Assembly (NCBI GenBank): GCA_973895155.1
Contig: OZ316891.1
Location: 23,436,001-23,500,000 of the forward strand
Length of the DNA: 64,000 bases
From: Marsupella aquatica
Lineage: Eukaryota > Marchantiophyta
Reading direction: 5' to 3'
Shown here: positions 54,557 through 64,000 of the stretch, in pieces
How positions within the stretch are numbered: the stretch's first letter is position 1
How the letters are laid out: each line of letters starts with the position of its first letter
Position numbers and translations under genes: made by a program
Notes under the pieces: model-generated
What the model was told of the DNA's origin: nothing
Seen by the model: the letters and a program-made list of their open reading frames with translations, nothing else
Databases searched by the model: none

Positions 54557-55316
54557 TGAAGCCGAAGCCGGGGGTGGACCTAGTCAGGCCAATGAAGAGT
54601 TGACTCGGTCAAGGGCAGGTAATCTGTCAGTGGACGGACCAACGGTAGTGGCTGCGGAGGAAACGTTGGGGGCGTCCATTGAGAACCAGCCACCGGTGTC
54701 GTGACGGTGTAAAGGCGCCGTCCCTTTTAGGGAGGGCAGACGTGGAGGTAGGAGGCGTGAGTGGGTAGGGCGGGCGCTGATCTCCAAGTTTAGATTTAGG
54801 ATCAAGACCAGGAGACGGCCCTGACACTTAGATTAGTGGGATTTTGGATCCGCGGTTGAGGGTGACACTTGTGCTCCTGCCTCGCTGTACATAGGTAGAT
54901 TACAGTTAGGTAGATTACAGTGGATAGATTAGGCTTACGCTGCAAGGAATCAGGCGGATCCACAACCAGGATAAGTACCTGGGCTGCAGGGAGTTCAGGG
55001 CCTCTTCTTTAGCAAGTTTTTAGTTGCACCAGCAGGGCTGGGATCAAGTAGTAAGAGAAGCTCTCGGTTAGTTATACAATGACCTTGTGTATATCCATGT
55101 TTTCTCATACTTAAGAACTGAATAGAGTTGGCCTCACGGCTTAGTTCGCAGAGCTTGTGTATGAGATGTACTGTTTGTATTGCAAGTGCAGGGTATAACT
55201 CAGTCAGAAGGAGTCATTTTGCTATTTGTGTGTCGCATTAACTTGTGTGAAGAGTGCCCACATCAACGAAAGAAGGGAAGTAAGCAAGGGAGTGAGAGTT
55301 GGATGTGTCGAGTGTG
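54557..55316 (+). mobile_element. 3' region of the plus Gypsy-type element
   Basis: No ORF. TAGGTAGATTACAG is repeated at 54893 and 54906. 54965-55316 matches 34588-34925. It ends in GTGTCGAG, after which the two copies diverge. Confidence 0.6.
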
Positions 55317-56700
55317 GTAAAATGTATCTTATTAACTCAGATTCGTTCCCGTAGGGAATAGAGGAAATTGATTTACGATAGTATTAATGTTTTTGAGACC
55401 TCAAAGGATTTCTATCTTATCATACTTGCTATAAAACATATAATATATTTATGTTTAATCGTCTTGGTATGGAATCTCTCTGATTATCGTTCTCTCTCCA
55501 TAGAAGTTTGATTTTCATTTCATTCCTAAATTCCATATACTCCTTAGAGATTGGTTTTACATTAGGAATGTCATTACAATTCTCTAAACTCTAGATTTCA
55601 GAATTTACTCAGATTTTCCATGCAAAACTCAAGAAACATTTTCTTAAAAGATGTTCACTCATTCCAAAGTTTACGAGAAGATAACGAGGAATTCATGAAC
55701 AATAGTGGAATTTTAGTGGTGGTGCATTTTCCAATTCATCGATTCTCCCTCCTACGCCCAATTTGGCACAAGGAAAAGACCCACATTGGTCACAAATCGC
55801 TTCCAAAGAAAATGACAAGGAATTTCTTCCTGGGAGTTCAATTGTAATACTCCCTCACAGATCAAAGAGATCTGAAAAGGTTACCTAACTACCTAAAAAC
55901 TAACTATTGATTGAAAATCTGAAGAGGTGAGTAGTTCTAACTACTTTCCTAAGCTAAGATTCCTAATGATGGCTAAACTAGTTTAACTAAGCTTAATTCT
56001 ATCTAATGAGCTCGGTTTAGGAAAAAGGGAGAGGGAAAACGGTTTAAGAGAAGTTGAATCAAAATCCAACTTAAAAACGCCTGAACAATTCTTCCGATGT
56101 AAAGCAATTGTCGATTAAAAAGGATCCTTCAATGTGAAAGCAGTTTTAGAGCTTCAACTCCTTCATCTTCTTTAAATAACTTCATTTGTCGCTTAAAAGG
56201 TTTCAAAAGTTTTGGAAAATGTAGATTGAATACTCCTTTAGAACACTTCCTCAGAAAAGGCTTTCCACAGAATCCCCTCCTCAAATGTGAAGCGACCTCG
56301 CGAACAATAAATCTTAAAAAAGTAGCAAGTAAAATTGGTAAAGAGGATATCATTTCTTACTGAAAGAAACAAGGAGTGAGTCCATGGAATTTTGGGGACT
56401 GCAGGTTCGGTTCTGAGCTTGGTGTGGGGTGTAAAACAAATGAACTGGGAGGTGTAGTTCAGCAAATTGGATCAAGTTGAGTAAATTCGGAGTGAAAAAT
56501 ACAAAGGAAAGAAACATAGGGAATTTGTGGTAAAGAGAATGAAGTGCAAATGAACCGTCACCAATGTACAAAGTAGTGATATGCTGGGAGATATTCGCTT
56601 TAGAAAAGCTCAAAATGAGATCTTTCTCATCACCATCCGAGAAGATCATTACATTCAAGGAAAATGCTCGTACTTCCACTAACTGTGGAGATAAGTAATC
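55317..56700. other. AT-rich spacer, nothing recognised
   Basis: About 1.4 kb without a supported gene. The short ORFs have no family look. No terminal repeats or target duplication were found. It may be an old LTR or other decayed element. Confidence 0.3.
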
Positions 56701-57240
56701 TCATCAGTTATCAGTCACTTTCATCAGTGTACCTGATATCAGCTGCCACCTCATCTTAGAGAGGTCACCAAGTTGCGATGTGAAAAAGAAAAAAATGAAG
56801 AAAAAAAAAAATCTTGAAATTTTCTTCAAAATTTGAAGGAAAACTTCTTTTTTTCCAAAAAAAATTCGCCATGAGGCATCCGTACCGTACGGACACCTAT
56901 CTCGGCGAGCCCAGCCGAGATGGGAAAAAAATTCCAAAATTTTTTTTTTCAAATTTTTTATTGGGGAAAATTTTTGGTTTTTTTTTTACCACATTTTTTT
57001 TCGATCCGTACGCCCATCTCGGTGAGGCCAGCTGAGATGGGGAAAAAATTTTCAAATTTTTTTTTTCGGGAAATTTTTATGTTTTTTTTTTTTGATTTTT
57101 TTTCGGTCGTACGCCCATCTTGGCGAGGTCAGCCGAGATTGAATCAACCTTGGCTGCCCAGCTGAGATGAACGGAAGTTCGAAAGCCCCATCTCAACTCC
57201 TCAACTGAGATTCTAAAATTTTTGAGATAACTGATGATGT
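56701..57240. repeat. Three palindromic CATCTCGGCGAG..AGCCGAGATG units with poly-T
   Basis: CGTACGNAC / CGTACGCCC followed by the palindrome begins near 56886, 57007 and 57109, separated by T-rich stretches (spacing about 121 and 102 bp). 56701-56745 carries ATCAGTTATCAGTCACTTTCATCAG, the inverse of 22775-22820. Confidence 0.75.
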
Positions 57241-57281
57241 TGTATACCCCCTAACTGCGCTGGAAACTCAAAAGCTGCCTC

Positions 57282-59165
57282 CTAGTGCTTGCGCTTCAGT
57301 TTCTTCTTCTTTGGAAGGCGAGTTTGGGTCACTGCTTCAGACTCAGTATCTGATTCAACTACGTCAACTTCCACCTGTAAATTAGCCTGTGCTACTAAAT
57401 CTGTGGTGGGAGCAGTCATGGATCGTAATAGGGCAGTGTTGGAAAAATCATCATAGACATTAGAAAGTGGTGACTGCTGTTTAGGGGTAGGAACTAGAAG
57501 ACAAGCGGCCTCAATTGCAGAAATTGTCTGGCGCTGATCAGTAGAAACTGTGTGGGAAGCAAGATCTTCTAATGTCGTGATTAGGGTTGGACCCACACTC
57601 GATTTTCGATCAGCATCCTTCTCACAGGGAGCAATCACTTCAACGATAGTCATTTTGTCCTCCTTCGAGCCATGAGTTACTTCTTCTGGCAGGTCGGCTG
57701 AAGTTCCCTGGTCAGGTGTAAAAGCTGAACAGAATTCCAAATGATTTTCAGTATACGTTTGCAAATCTCCAATCAATTTCAAAATCGATTCATACTTCCT
57801 GTCCAACAAATTCTTCTGGTTGGTAATTGCCAAAGCAATTTTTGTCAAATTCTTGCTGTCATTTTTCCATCCTTCAGACGTCAACGCAGCAAGCTGAAGA
57901 GTATCAGTAACAGAGAGAGCCATTCCAGTTGTGGCAGTGGAGAGGGTCTGAACCGATTGCTGAATTGCTGGTAAAACTGAGCCATGGAGCAACTCCTTCA
58001 ATCGTTTCTCAAGCTCACGTTTCTCCAATCTCCACTGTTTCCTTTCTTGATCGATTTGCGTAGAGGAGTACAAGTCTTCGATCTTAGCAAATAAAGCATC
58101 TCCTGAACAAGAAAACTTAGCGTGTAGTTGATTAATCAAACCAGCATTGATAGAATTAGCTCTGCAGAAATCATCCACAGTGCTGCGTAGTCATTTTTCC
58201 AAGGGACACAAAGGATCATCCAAATCCACCTGAATAACAGAGGTTTCTTGAGGTTTCTTGATTGATGTTGAACCACGTGGTCGACCCCTCAACACTCGCA
58301 CAGGGGATGCCTGAACCTCAGTTTTGACAGGCATCTCGACAACGTCATCCTCGTCTGTCTCACTGTCTTCATCTTTGGAGGATGGGTCTTCAATAAGGGC
58401 TCTATTCGCTTCTGCTTCTTCATAGGACTGTAACTCTGCTGTCGAAAGCTTCTTCTCAAACTTGTACAAGTGGAACAACATGGGCGCCACAAACAAATCG
58501 ATTCCGTTCTTCACTTTCTTGCACCTCAGCTGAAATGAATCTAAAAGCACGCAAGCCCAATTGATTGGTTTACCTTTAACGTAGGCGGTGACAATCATGG
58601 CAGCCAACATGCCTGCAATACATCTGGGCTTATCGGGTGTCAAGATCGGTACAATGAAGCGGAGGATTGCTCGAAGTGCTGGATCCTTTGCTGAGTTTGG
58701 GGTATAGCCTTCCTTCGCAAACTCAACAGAGAATTGATCCTCGCAAATGTCATGGAACAATCGGGAGGAAGTGAAATCTTCTGCAATCAGGCCTACCAAA
58801 GAAACGCCATAGCAATCCGCCATCGTCTGCTCAGTAATCGCCATGTAATCCGATCGGGCAGTCACGTTCTTCCCACGTTTATTCCGCAGGCGTATTTCGT
58901 CCACCATCTTCACATTGTTGATCACCCAGAGGAAGTCAGCCAATGAATCGATGCCCACCTTCTTGTAATTCTCGCGATTGCTGGCTATCTCGGATTCAGG
59001 AGGCATCACAATCGTCTTCTCCTTCACCATTGCTGCTCGAACTTCGCTTCCAATGGGCGCCTCGACTACACCAGACAGCCGATCTTGCTCTTGGCCTTCT
59101 TCTGACCTGCGCGCGCAATGTTCAGGCCCGATTGCTCTTCGCACTCTACTTCTTGCGATTGCCAA
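57282..59165 (-). pseudogene. Coiled-coil / PMD-like ORF with a single stop
   Basis: Two frames (59165-58191 and 58178-57282) lie in register, separated only by TGA at 58193-58191 and four codons, so this is one ORF of about 627 codons with one nonsense codon. N-terminal half: a module of about 230 residues (RSDYMAITEQTMADCYGVSLVGL, RAILRFIVPILTPDKPRCI, FVAPMLFHLYKF) that looks like a plant mobile-domain protein. An acidic stretch and an AT-hook-like RGRPRGSTS follow. C-terminal half: coiled coil (QERKQWRLEKRELEKRLKEL) and a KKKKLKRKH basic tail. Its length and layout match the ORF at 672-2528. AT-hook plus basic tail suggests nuclear DNA binding (inference). Confidence 0.7.
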
Positions 59166-59270
59166 TCTTCTTTCAAGAATGATTTGTTAATAGCCGGTAT
59201 GAAGTATTTGTTTGGCCTCTATGTATGTGCTTCAGTACACGTATTTCTCCATGCCGCCAAATCAAACCGT

Positions 59271-59410
59271 TGTCATAAACCATAGTTTACTTTAACCCTA
59301 GACTAGAGTAGGTTAACCTTAACCCAATATGTTAACCTCTTAGGACTATATAAGTCCTTGATATAATGGAAGTGTGTGGAAGATTACAATTATCTACTTT
59401 GTTTACAACA
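59271..59410 (+). repeat. 5' LTR of the plus Copia (140 bp)
   Basis: TGTCATAAACCATAG...GTTTACAACA, with CTATATAAG near 59347 as TATA box. Followed by CGTTATTAGCACGACTGG, the Copia-type primer-binding region. Related to the LTR at 33092-33237. The partner LTR is beyond the window. Confidence 0.85.
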
Positions 59411-59923
59411 CGTTATTAGCACGACTGGCTCAATGATTTTTTTTCCTAGGCTGCCCCAACAGACATATTGAGAGATCATAGTTTTTACATAGAAAATTAC
59501 CAAGAATGTTGCATTTTTGGCACCGGAATCCTATGTAACCGCCTAACTACCCCAAAATTGAGTACAATCCCACCTAAAAAGTGATGCTAGTTTACGCAAA
59601 AATTGAGCCCGGACATCAGATTGCTATGAGGAAGGCATCCATTAGCAATCTCAATCTTCATTGCCGTAAGGACGGATTTGTCTAATTTTTTTGTTCCATC
59701 CAACTTATTTCATCAAGGAATCCAATGCAGGATTTGGGAATGGCCGTTATGCCAAATTAGAAACAACAATGCTACGGTGAAATCCCAAAATTGGACTTAT
59801 AGGTGCTTCGAACCAGCACCTATAACTCCCCGAAGCATATATTTACCAATTGGATAGACCCAAGTATTATATATATACACCACCACACCGAGCATTACAA
59901 TCCCGAGTACAAGCGCAAGAAAT
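59411..59923 (+). other. Copia leader
   Basis: About 510 bp between the primer-binding region and the gag ATG. No ORF or clear motif beyond the first 25 bp. A TATATATATAC stretch lies at about 59868. Confidence 0.6.
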
Positions 59924-62900
59924 ATGGCAACATTGGAGAAATTGCATTTTCAGGCCCTTTCAGTAGACGGCAGCAACTACCTAACGTGGTCAGTAGATGC
60001 AGAAACATATTTTGCATCACTGGAACTGGAAGATACTTTGATAACTGATAATAATCTGACACTACAACAGAAGGCTAAGGCCGTTTTCTTATTACGCCAG
60101 CATTTGGCTCCTCCACTCAAAACCCAATATATGAACGAGGTCAACCCACGCCTACTATGGGATAAATTAAAATCAAGATTTGACCATATGCGCGAAGTCT
60201 GGCTCCCAGAAGCCCGCCGTGATTGGTATAACCTGCGAGTGATGGACTACACATCAATAGCCAGCTACAACAACGCATTATTTAGAATCACATCCCAATT
60301 GGAGTTGTGTGGCCATCCGGTCCCTGATGTAGATATGATCGACAAAACACTAAGCACATTCCCAGAAGCAAATATAGCCCTCGGTACACAGTACAGAAAT
60401 ATGAGATTTACAGTCTACTCAGACCTCATTGCACATTTACTGGTAGAAGAGAAGCAGCAGACCGTTGCCCTGCAGAACGCTAGAAAACGACCTGCAAGAT
60501 CAGCCCCACCACCACAAAAACCAGAAACAAATTATAATATGAGAAACCAAAGGGGACGAGGCAGATCAAGAGGCAGAGGCGGATATCAAGACAGAAGCAG
60601 GAATCAAAATCCCAGAGGCCGAGGAAACCGTTTTTCATACAACTCACGGGGTCGAGGAGCAAGCGGCCGAGACAGCAGACGAAACATACCACCTGATAAC
60701 ATCAGAGAAGATAGGCTGTGTTACCGGTGTGGTAAAATAGGACACATAAAGAAGAACTGCTGGGCATCAGACCAAGTAGCTAAACGACATTCAGAAGCAA
60801 GGGCCCAATTAAAGCAAAATCCAGAAGGCAACTATATGGAGATGGAGGAAGACTTAGCTAACTATCAGGACCCGGAAGAAACACCTACACAACAACCTGA
60901 AGAACAGGAGACCCATATGGTAACACCAGCATCAATACACACCTCATTAGATGACCCCAACCTTGGGATAATTGACAGCGGAACATCACATACAATTCTT
61001 AAAGACAAGAAGTACTTCCACAGTATCACCCCATCTACACGATCAATGACCACAATTTCGGGTATAAACCAGATAGAAGAAGGTAAGGGAGCCGCAATAG
61101 TGACATTCCCACAAGGAACAGTTATTGATATTGATGCAACAATCTTTGCCCCACGAGCTACTCGAAATTTGATAAGCTTTCGGGACGTAGTCGCTAATAA
61201 ATACCAACTGCGAACGGCAAAGACAGATGAAGAGGACACACTACAAATTTTGGAGATTACCAATGATGGAACCAATATTAAAGAGACATTACCACTCATA
61301 CCCCCCGGTCTCTATGCGACTCAAATTACTGTAAATTATTCTACAACTGAATCATCAGAAATAACACACCTATGGCACTACCGACTGGGACACCCAGGAG
61401 TAAATATGTACCGGAGAATTATCAAGGACTCCAGAGGAATCCCACAAGGAGTCAACCCATCCACAATGAAACAACAATGCTTAGCCTGTTCTCAGGGGAA
61501 GCTGATTACAAGACCACCAATACCGAAGACGATCCATGCTATCCCGAATTTTTTGGAACACCTGAACGCAGATGTATGTGGGCCAATACACCCACCCAGT
61601 GGACCGTTTAAGTACTTCCTGGCCATAATTGACTCATCGACTAAATGGTTACAAGTATCCCTCCTTTCTAGTCGAAACTTAGTCTTTGCACGAATCTTAG
61701 CCAATATATTAAAACTTAAAGCACAGTTCCCAGAAAATCCAATCCGGAAACTGAGAGTGGATGGAGCAGGGGAATTTACCTCCAAAGCATTCGATGATTT
61801 CTGCTGGACGGCGGGAATTGACACAGAATACTCAGTTCCCTACGTCCATTTTCAAAACGGAATTGCCGAATCCGTTATAAAGCGTATCCAAATGATTACT
61901 CGACCACTCCTACTGAACTCCAAGTTACCCCTCTCCGCATGGGGACATGCAGTCCTCCACGCCACCACATTGCTGAAGTACAGGCCCTCAGCGTTTAATA
62001 CCAAAACTCCACACCACTTAGCGTTCGGATTACCCCCTGACCTGTCACATCTGCGCATCTTTGGATGCAAAGTGATGGTCCCCATCCTTGGGCCAAAGCG
62101 CACTAAAATAGGACCTCAAAGACAGGAAGGCATCTACGTTGGCTACGACTCCTCATCCATAATCCGTTACCTGGAACCGACCACTGCAGACCTATTTAAA
62201 GCCAGATACGCAGACTGTCACTTCTATGAAGATTCATTCCCCCAGTTACTTACAGAAAAACCACTGACGAGGGATACACCTCCACAAAGCATAAATTGGA
62301 ACAGTTGAAACTTACTCAACCAGGACCCGCGAACAAAGCGAGCGGATGAGGAAGTCCGCAGACTACTACACCTCCAAGAAATGTTGGACAAGATCCCCGA
62401 CGCCTTTAATGATGCGGCCAACGTTACAAGATCCCATGTAGAGGCAGCAAACATACCAGCTCGAGTACAACCTGCCACAAAATCAGCAATGGAGACCACG
62501 GCAAAGAAAAAAAGAGGTAGGCCACCAGAATCTAGAGACTCCCGACCACGCCAGAGACTCCCTCATCAGGTACTACCTGAAACCACGATGCATGCTATTA
62601 CTAATGAACCAGATAGATCTAACGTACCAGATAATGAAGAAATGGCCATCCCATACCAATACACCGGACAAATCTATAAAAGACCCAACACTATCGTTGA
62701 TGCACAATTCGCCTATCACATAGCTCAGCAAATATCAACTGACACTCCGGACCCCCTAACCATTAAAGAAGCACAAGCGAGGTCGGATTGGCCATAGTGG
62801 CAAGAGGCCATTAACACTGAAATGGATGCATTGATCCGTAGGCATGTCTTTGGCCCGTTAAAACAAGTCCAACCTAACAATGATTACACAGATAGCAGAT

Positions 62901-64000
62901 TCACATTTGTCAGAAAGAGAAATGCCAAAGGAGATGTCATTAGATACCGCGCACGCTTAGTAGCGAAAGGCTACACTCAAATCCCGGGAAGGGATTATGA
63001 TTTGACCTATTCACCTGTTATGGATGTGACTACATTCAGGTATCTTATAGCTTTCTCTCGAAAACACCAACTCTGTAATATACTAATGGACGTTGTAACA
63101 GCGTACCTATATGGAGTACTAGACTCCGAAATTTTCATGAAAGCCCCAAAAGAACTACTCGCAAGAATGACAGAACATGTCCAAGGGAAACATTTCCAGA
63201 ACTTGAGTAAGGACATGAAGTCGGGAATACGACAGATTGTACCAGATGAGAAGCTCAAAGGCCTAGTGTTGAGCACTGGCAACACAAATAAAGATCCACT
63301 CCAGCACCCCAGAAAAAGTGGGACTGGACAGCAGGCGTTTGCTGTGCAAGTCCTGAAATCCATCAACGGGTTAAAACAAAGTGGACGCATCTGGTACCAG
63401 AAGTTTAAAACTGAGATGCAAACCCTTGGATTTATCAACAACGATATCGCACCGTGCATATTCATCAAACACATCGATACAGAATTCGTCATCCTCGCCC
63501 TATACGTCGATGATGTCAACTTATTTGGTACTCCACAACTCTTACGCAAAACTATTAATACAATGAAGAGTATTTTTGAGATGAAAGAAATTGGAGAGCC
63601 GACATACTGCTTAGGACTACAATTTGAATACCTGCAAACTGGCACATTTATTAGTCAATCAACCTATACCAAGAAGATCATTTGACAATTTAATATGCAC
63701 AATGCATATCCTGTGTCCACACCCATGGAGATGCGGTCATTGGACATAGCTAAGGACATGTTCAGGCGACGACAGGAGAATGAACCAGCCCTTGACTCGG
63801 ATAAGCCATATCTATCAGCCATTGGCGCCCTTCTCTACCTGGCAAACAATACAAGACCGGATATCTCCTTTGCAGTAAGCTTACTGGCACGACACAGTGC
63901 ACATCCAACTATTCGGCATTGGAACAGCGTGAAAAGGGTATTCTGGTACCTTCAAGGCTCAATAGATATGGGCCTTTTCTTCCCAAATGACAACCCAGAT
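59924..64000 (+). pseudogene. Copia gag-pol, three stops, runs off the window
   Basis: Single-frame polyprotein from ATG 59924. Gag: LEKLHFQALSVDGSNYLTWS. An Arg/Gly-rich stretch leads to the zinc knuckle CYRCGKIGHIKKNC (residues 266-279). Protease IIDSGTSHT has its Asp at 351; pre-integrase is LWHYRLGHPG. Integrase Asp550, Asp613 and Glu649 give a DD35E spacing. After stops TGA 62306 and TAG 62795, reverse transcriptase follows with YSPVMDVTTFRY and YVDD at about 63503. TGA at 63683 precedes the RT connection/RNase H lead (TPMEMRS, TRPDISFAV). The order and catalytic residues are complete apart from the three nonsense codons. Uninterrupted protease-integrase capacity suggests a fairly recent copy. 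RNase H and the 3' LTR lie outside. Confidence 0.95.

Noticed and set aside
55317-56700. Possible LTR beginning TGTGGTAAAATG
   Set aside because: No second copy, no target duplication and no primer-binding region found, so left as unassigned spacer.
1-64000. tRNA or rRNA genes
   Set aside because: I looked for tRNA B-box-like GGTTCGAATCC patterns and conserved rRNA cores and found no convincing case; a covariance-model scan would be needed to exclude a decayed tRNA.

Overview
The window is nuclear DNA of a land plant or streptophyte alga. It has GT-AG introns, four tandem copies of the plant-type telomere unit CCCTAAA, and plant transposon families throughout (Ty1/Copia, Ty3/Gypsy, CACTA/En-Spm, Mutator-like). 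The density of decayed elements and a short palindromic 'ATCTCGGC..GCC..GAGAT' motif in almost every spacer suggest a large, repeat-rich genome. A charophyte such as Chara is my guess from style only. I see no conventional housekeeping gene, tRNA or rRNA.

Layout. 0.7-2.5 kb: a coiled-coil retroelement-type ORF (-), followed on its 3' side by LTR-like DNA. 3.6-6.4 kb: a Mutator-like transposase gene (-) with five 44-residue repeats, broken by a nonsense codon, a frameshift and a MITE. 6.9-7.5 kb: a 169-bp tandem array. 8.1-11.4 kb: a second coiled-coil element (+) with three stops. 11.4-13.3 kb: spacer repeats and a telomere-like tract. 13.3-22.4 kb: a multi-exon gene (+) that reads as a ParB-like domain, a degenerate N6/N4-type DNA methyltransferase-like domain and a Ulp1-type cysteine peptidase. 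It is interrupted by a 2.4-kb element, and one intron carries a 1.1-kb minisatellite. 22.8-23.3 kb: a 147-bp tandem array.

24.6-29.9 kb: a complete Copia element (-) with nearly identical LTRs and a 5-bp target duplication, but broken ORFs. 29.9-33.1 kb: a Gypsy gag-protease relic (-) holding a solo LTR. 33.1-34.5 kb: a Copia fragment. 34.5-55.3 kb: a second Gypsy copy (+) of the same family. It carries three small non-autonomous DNA transposons and, at 38252-52115, a 13.86-kb CACTA element with about 30-bp terminal inverted repeats and an ATG target duplication. The CACTA element encodes TNP2 (-), a TNPA-like protein (+) and an unexpected SET-domain ORF (-). A 4.0-kb coiled-coil element sits inside TNP2 with a GTCAC duplication.

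57.3-59.2 kb: a further coiled-coil ORF (-) with one stop. 59.3-64.0 kb: a Copia element (+) that runs off the window.

Most intact coding capacity belongs to mobile elements. The most unusual items are the ParB / methyltransferase-like / Ulp1 gene, the SET-domain exon inside the CACTA element, and the recurring coiled-coil ORF family placed just upstream of LTR-like sequence.
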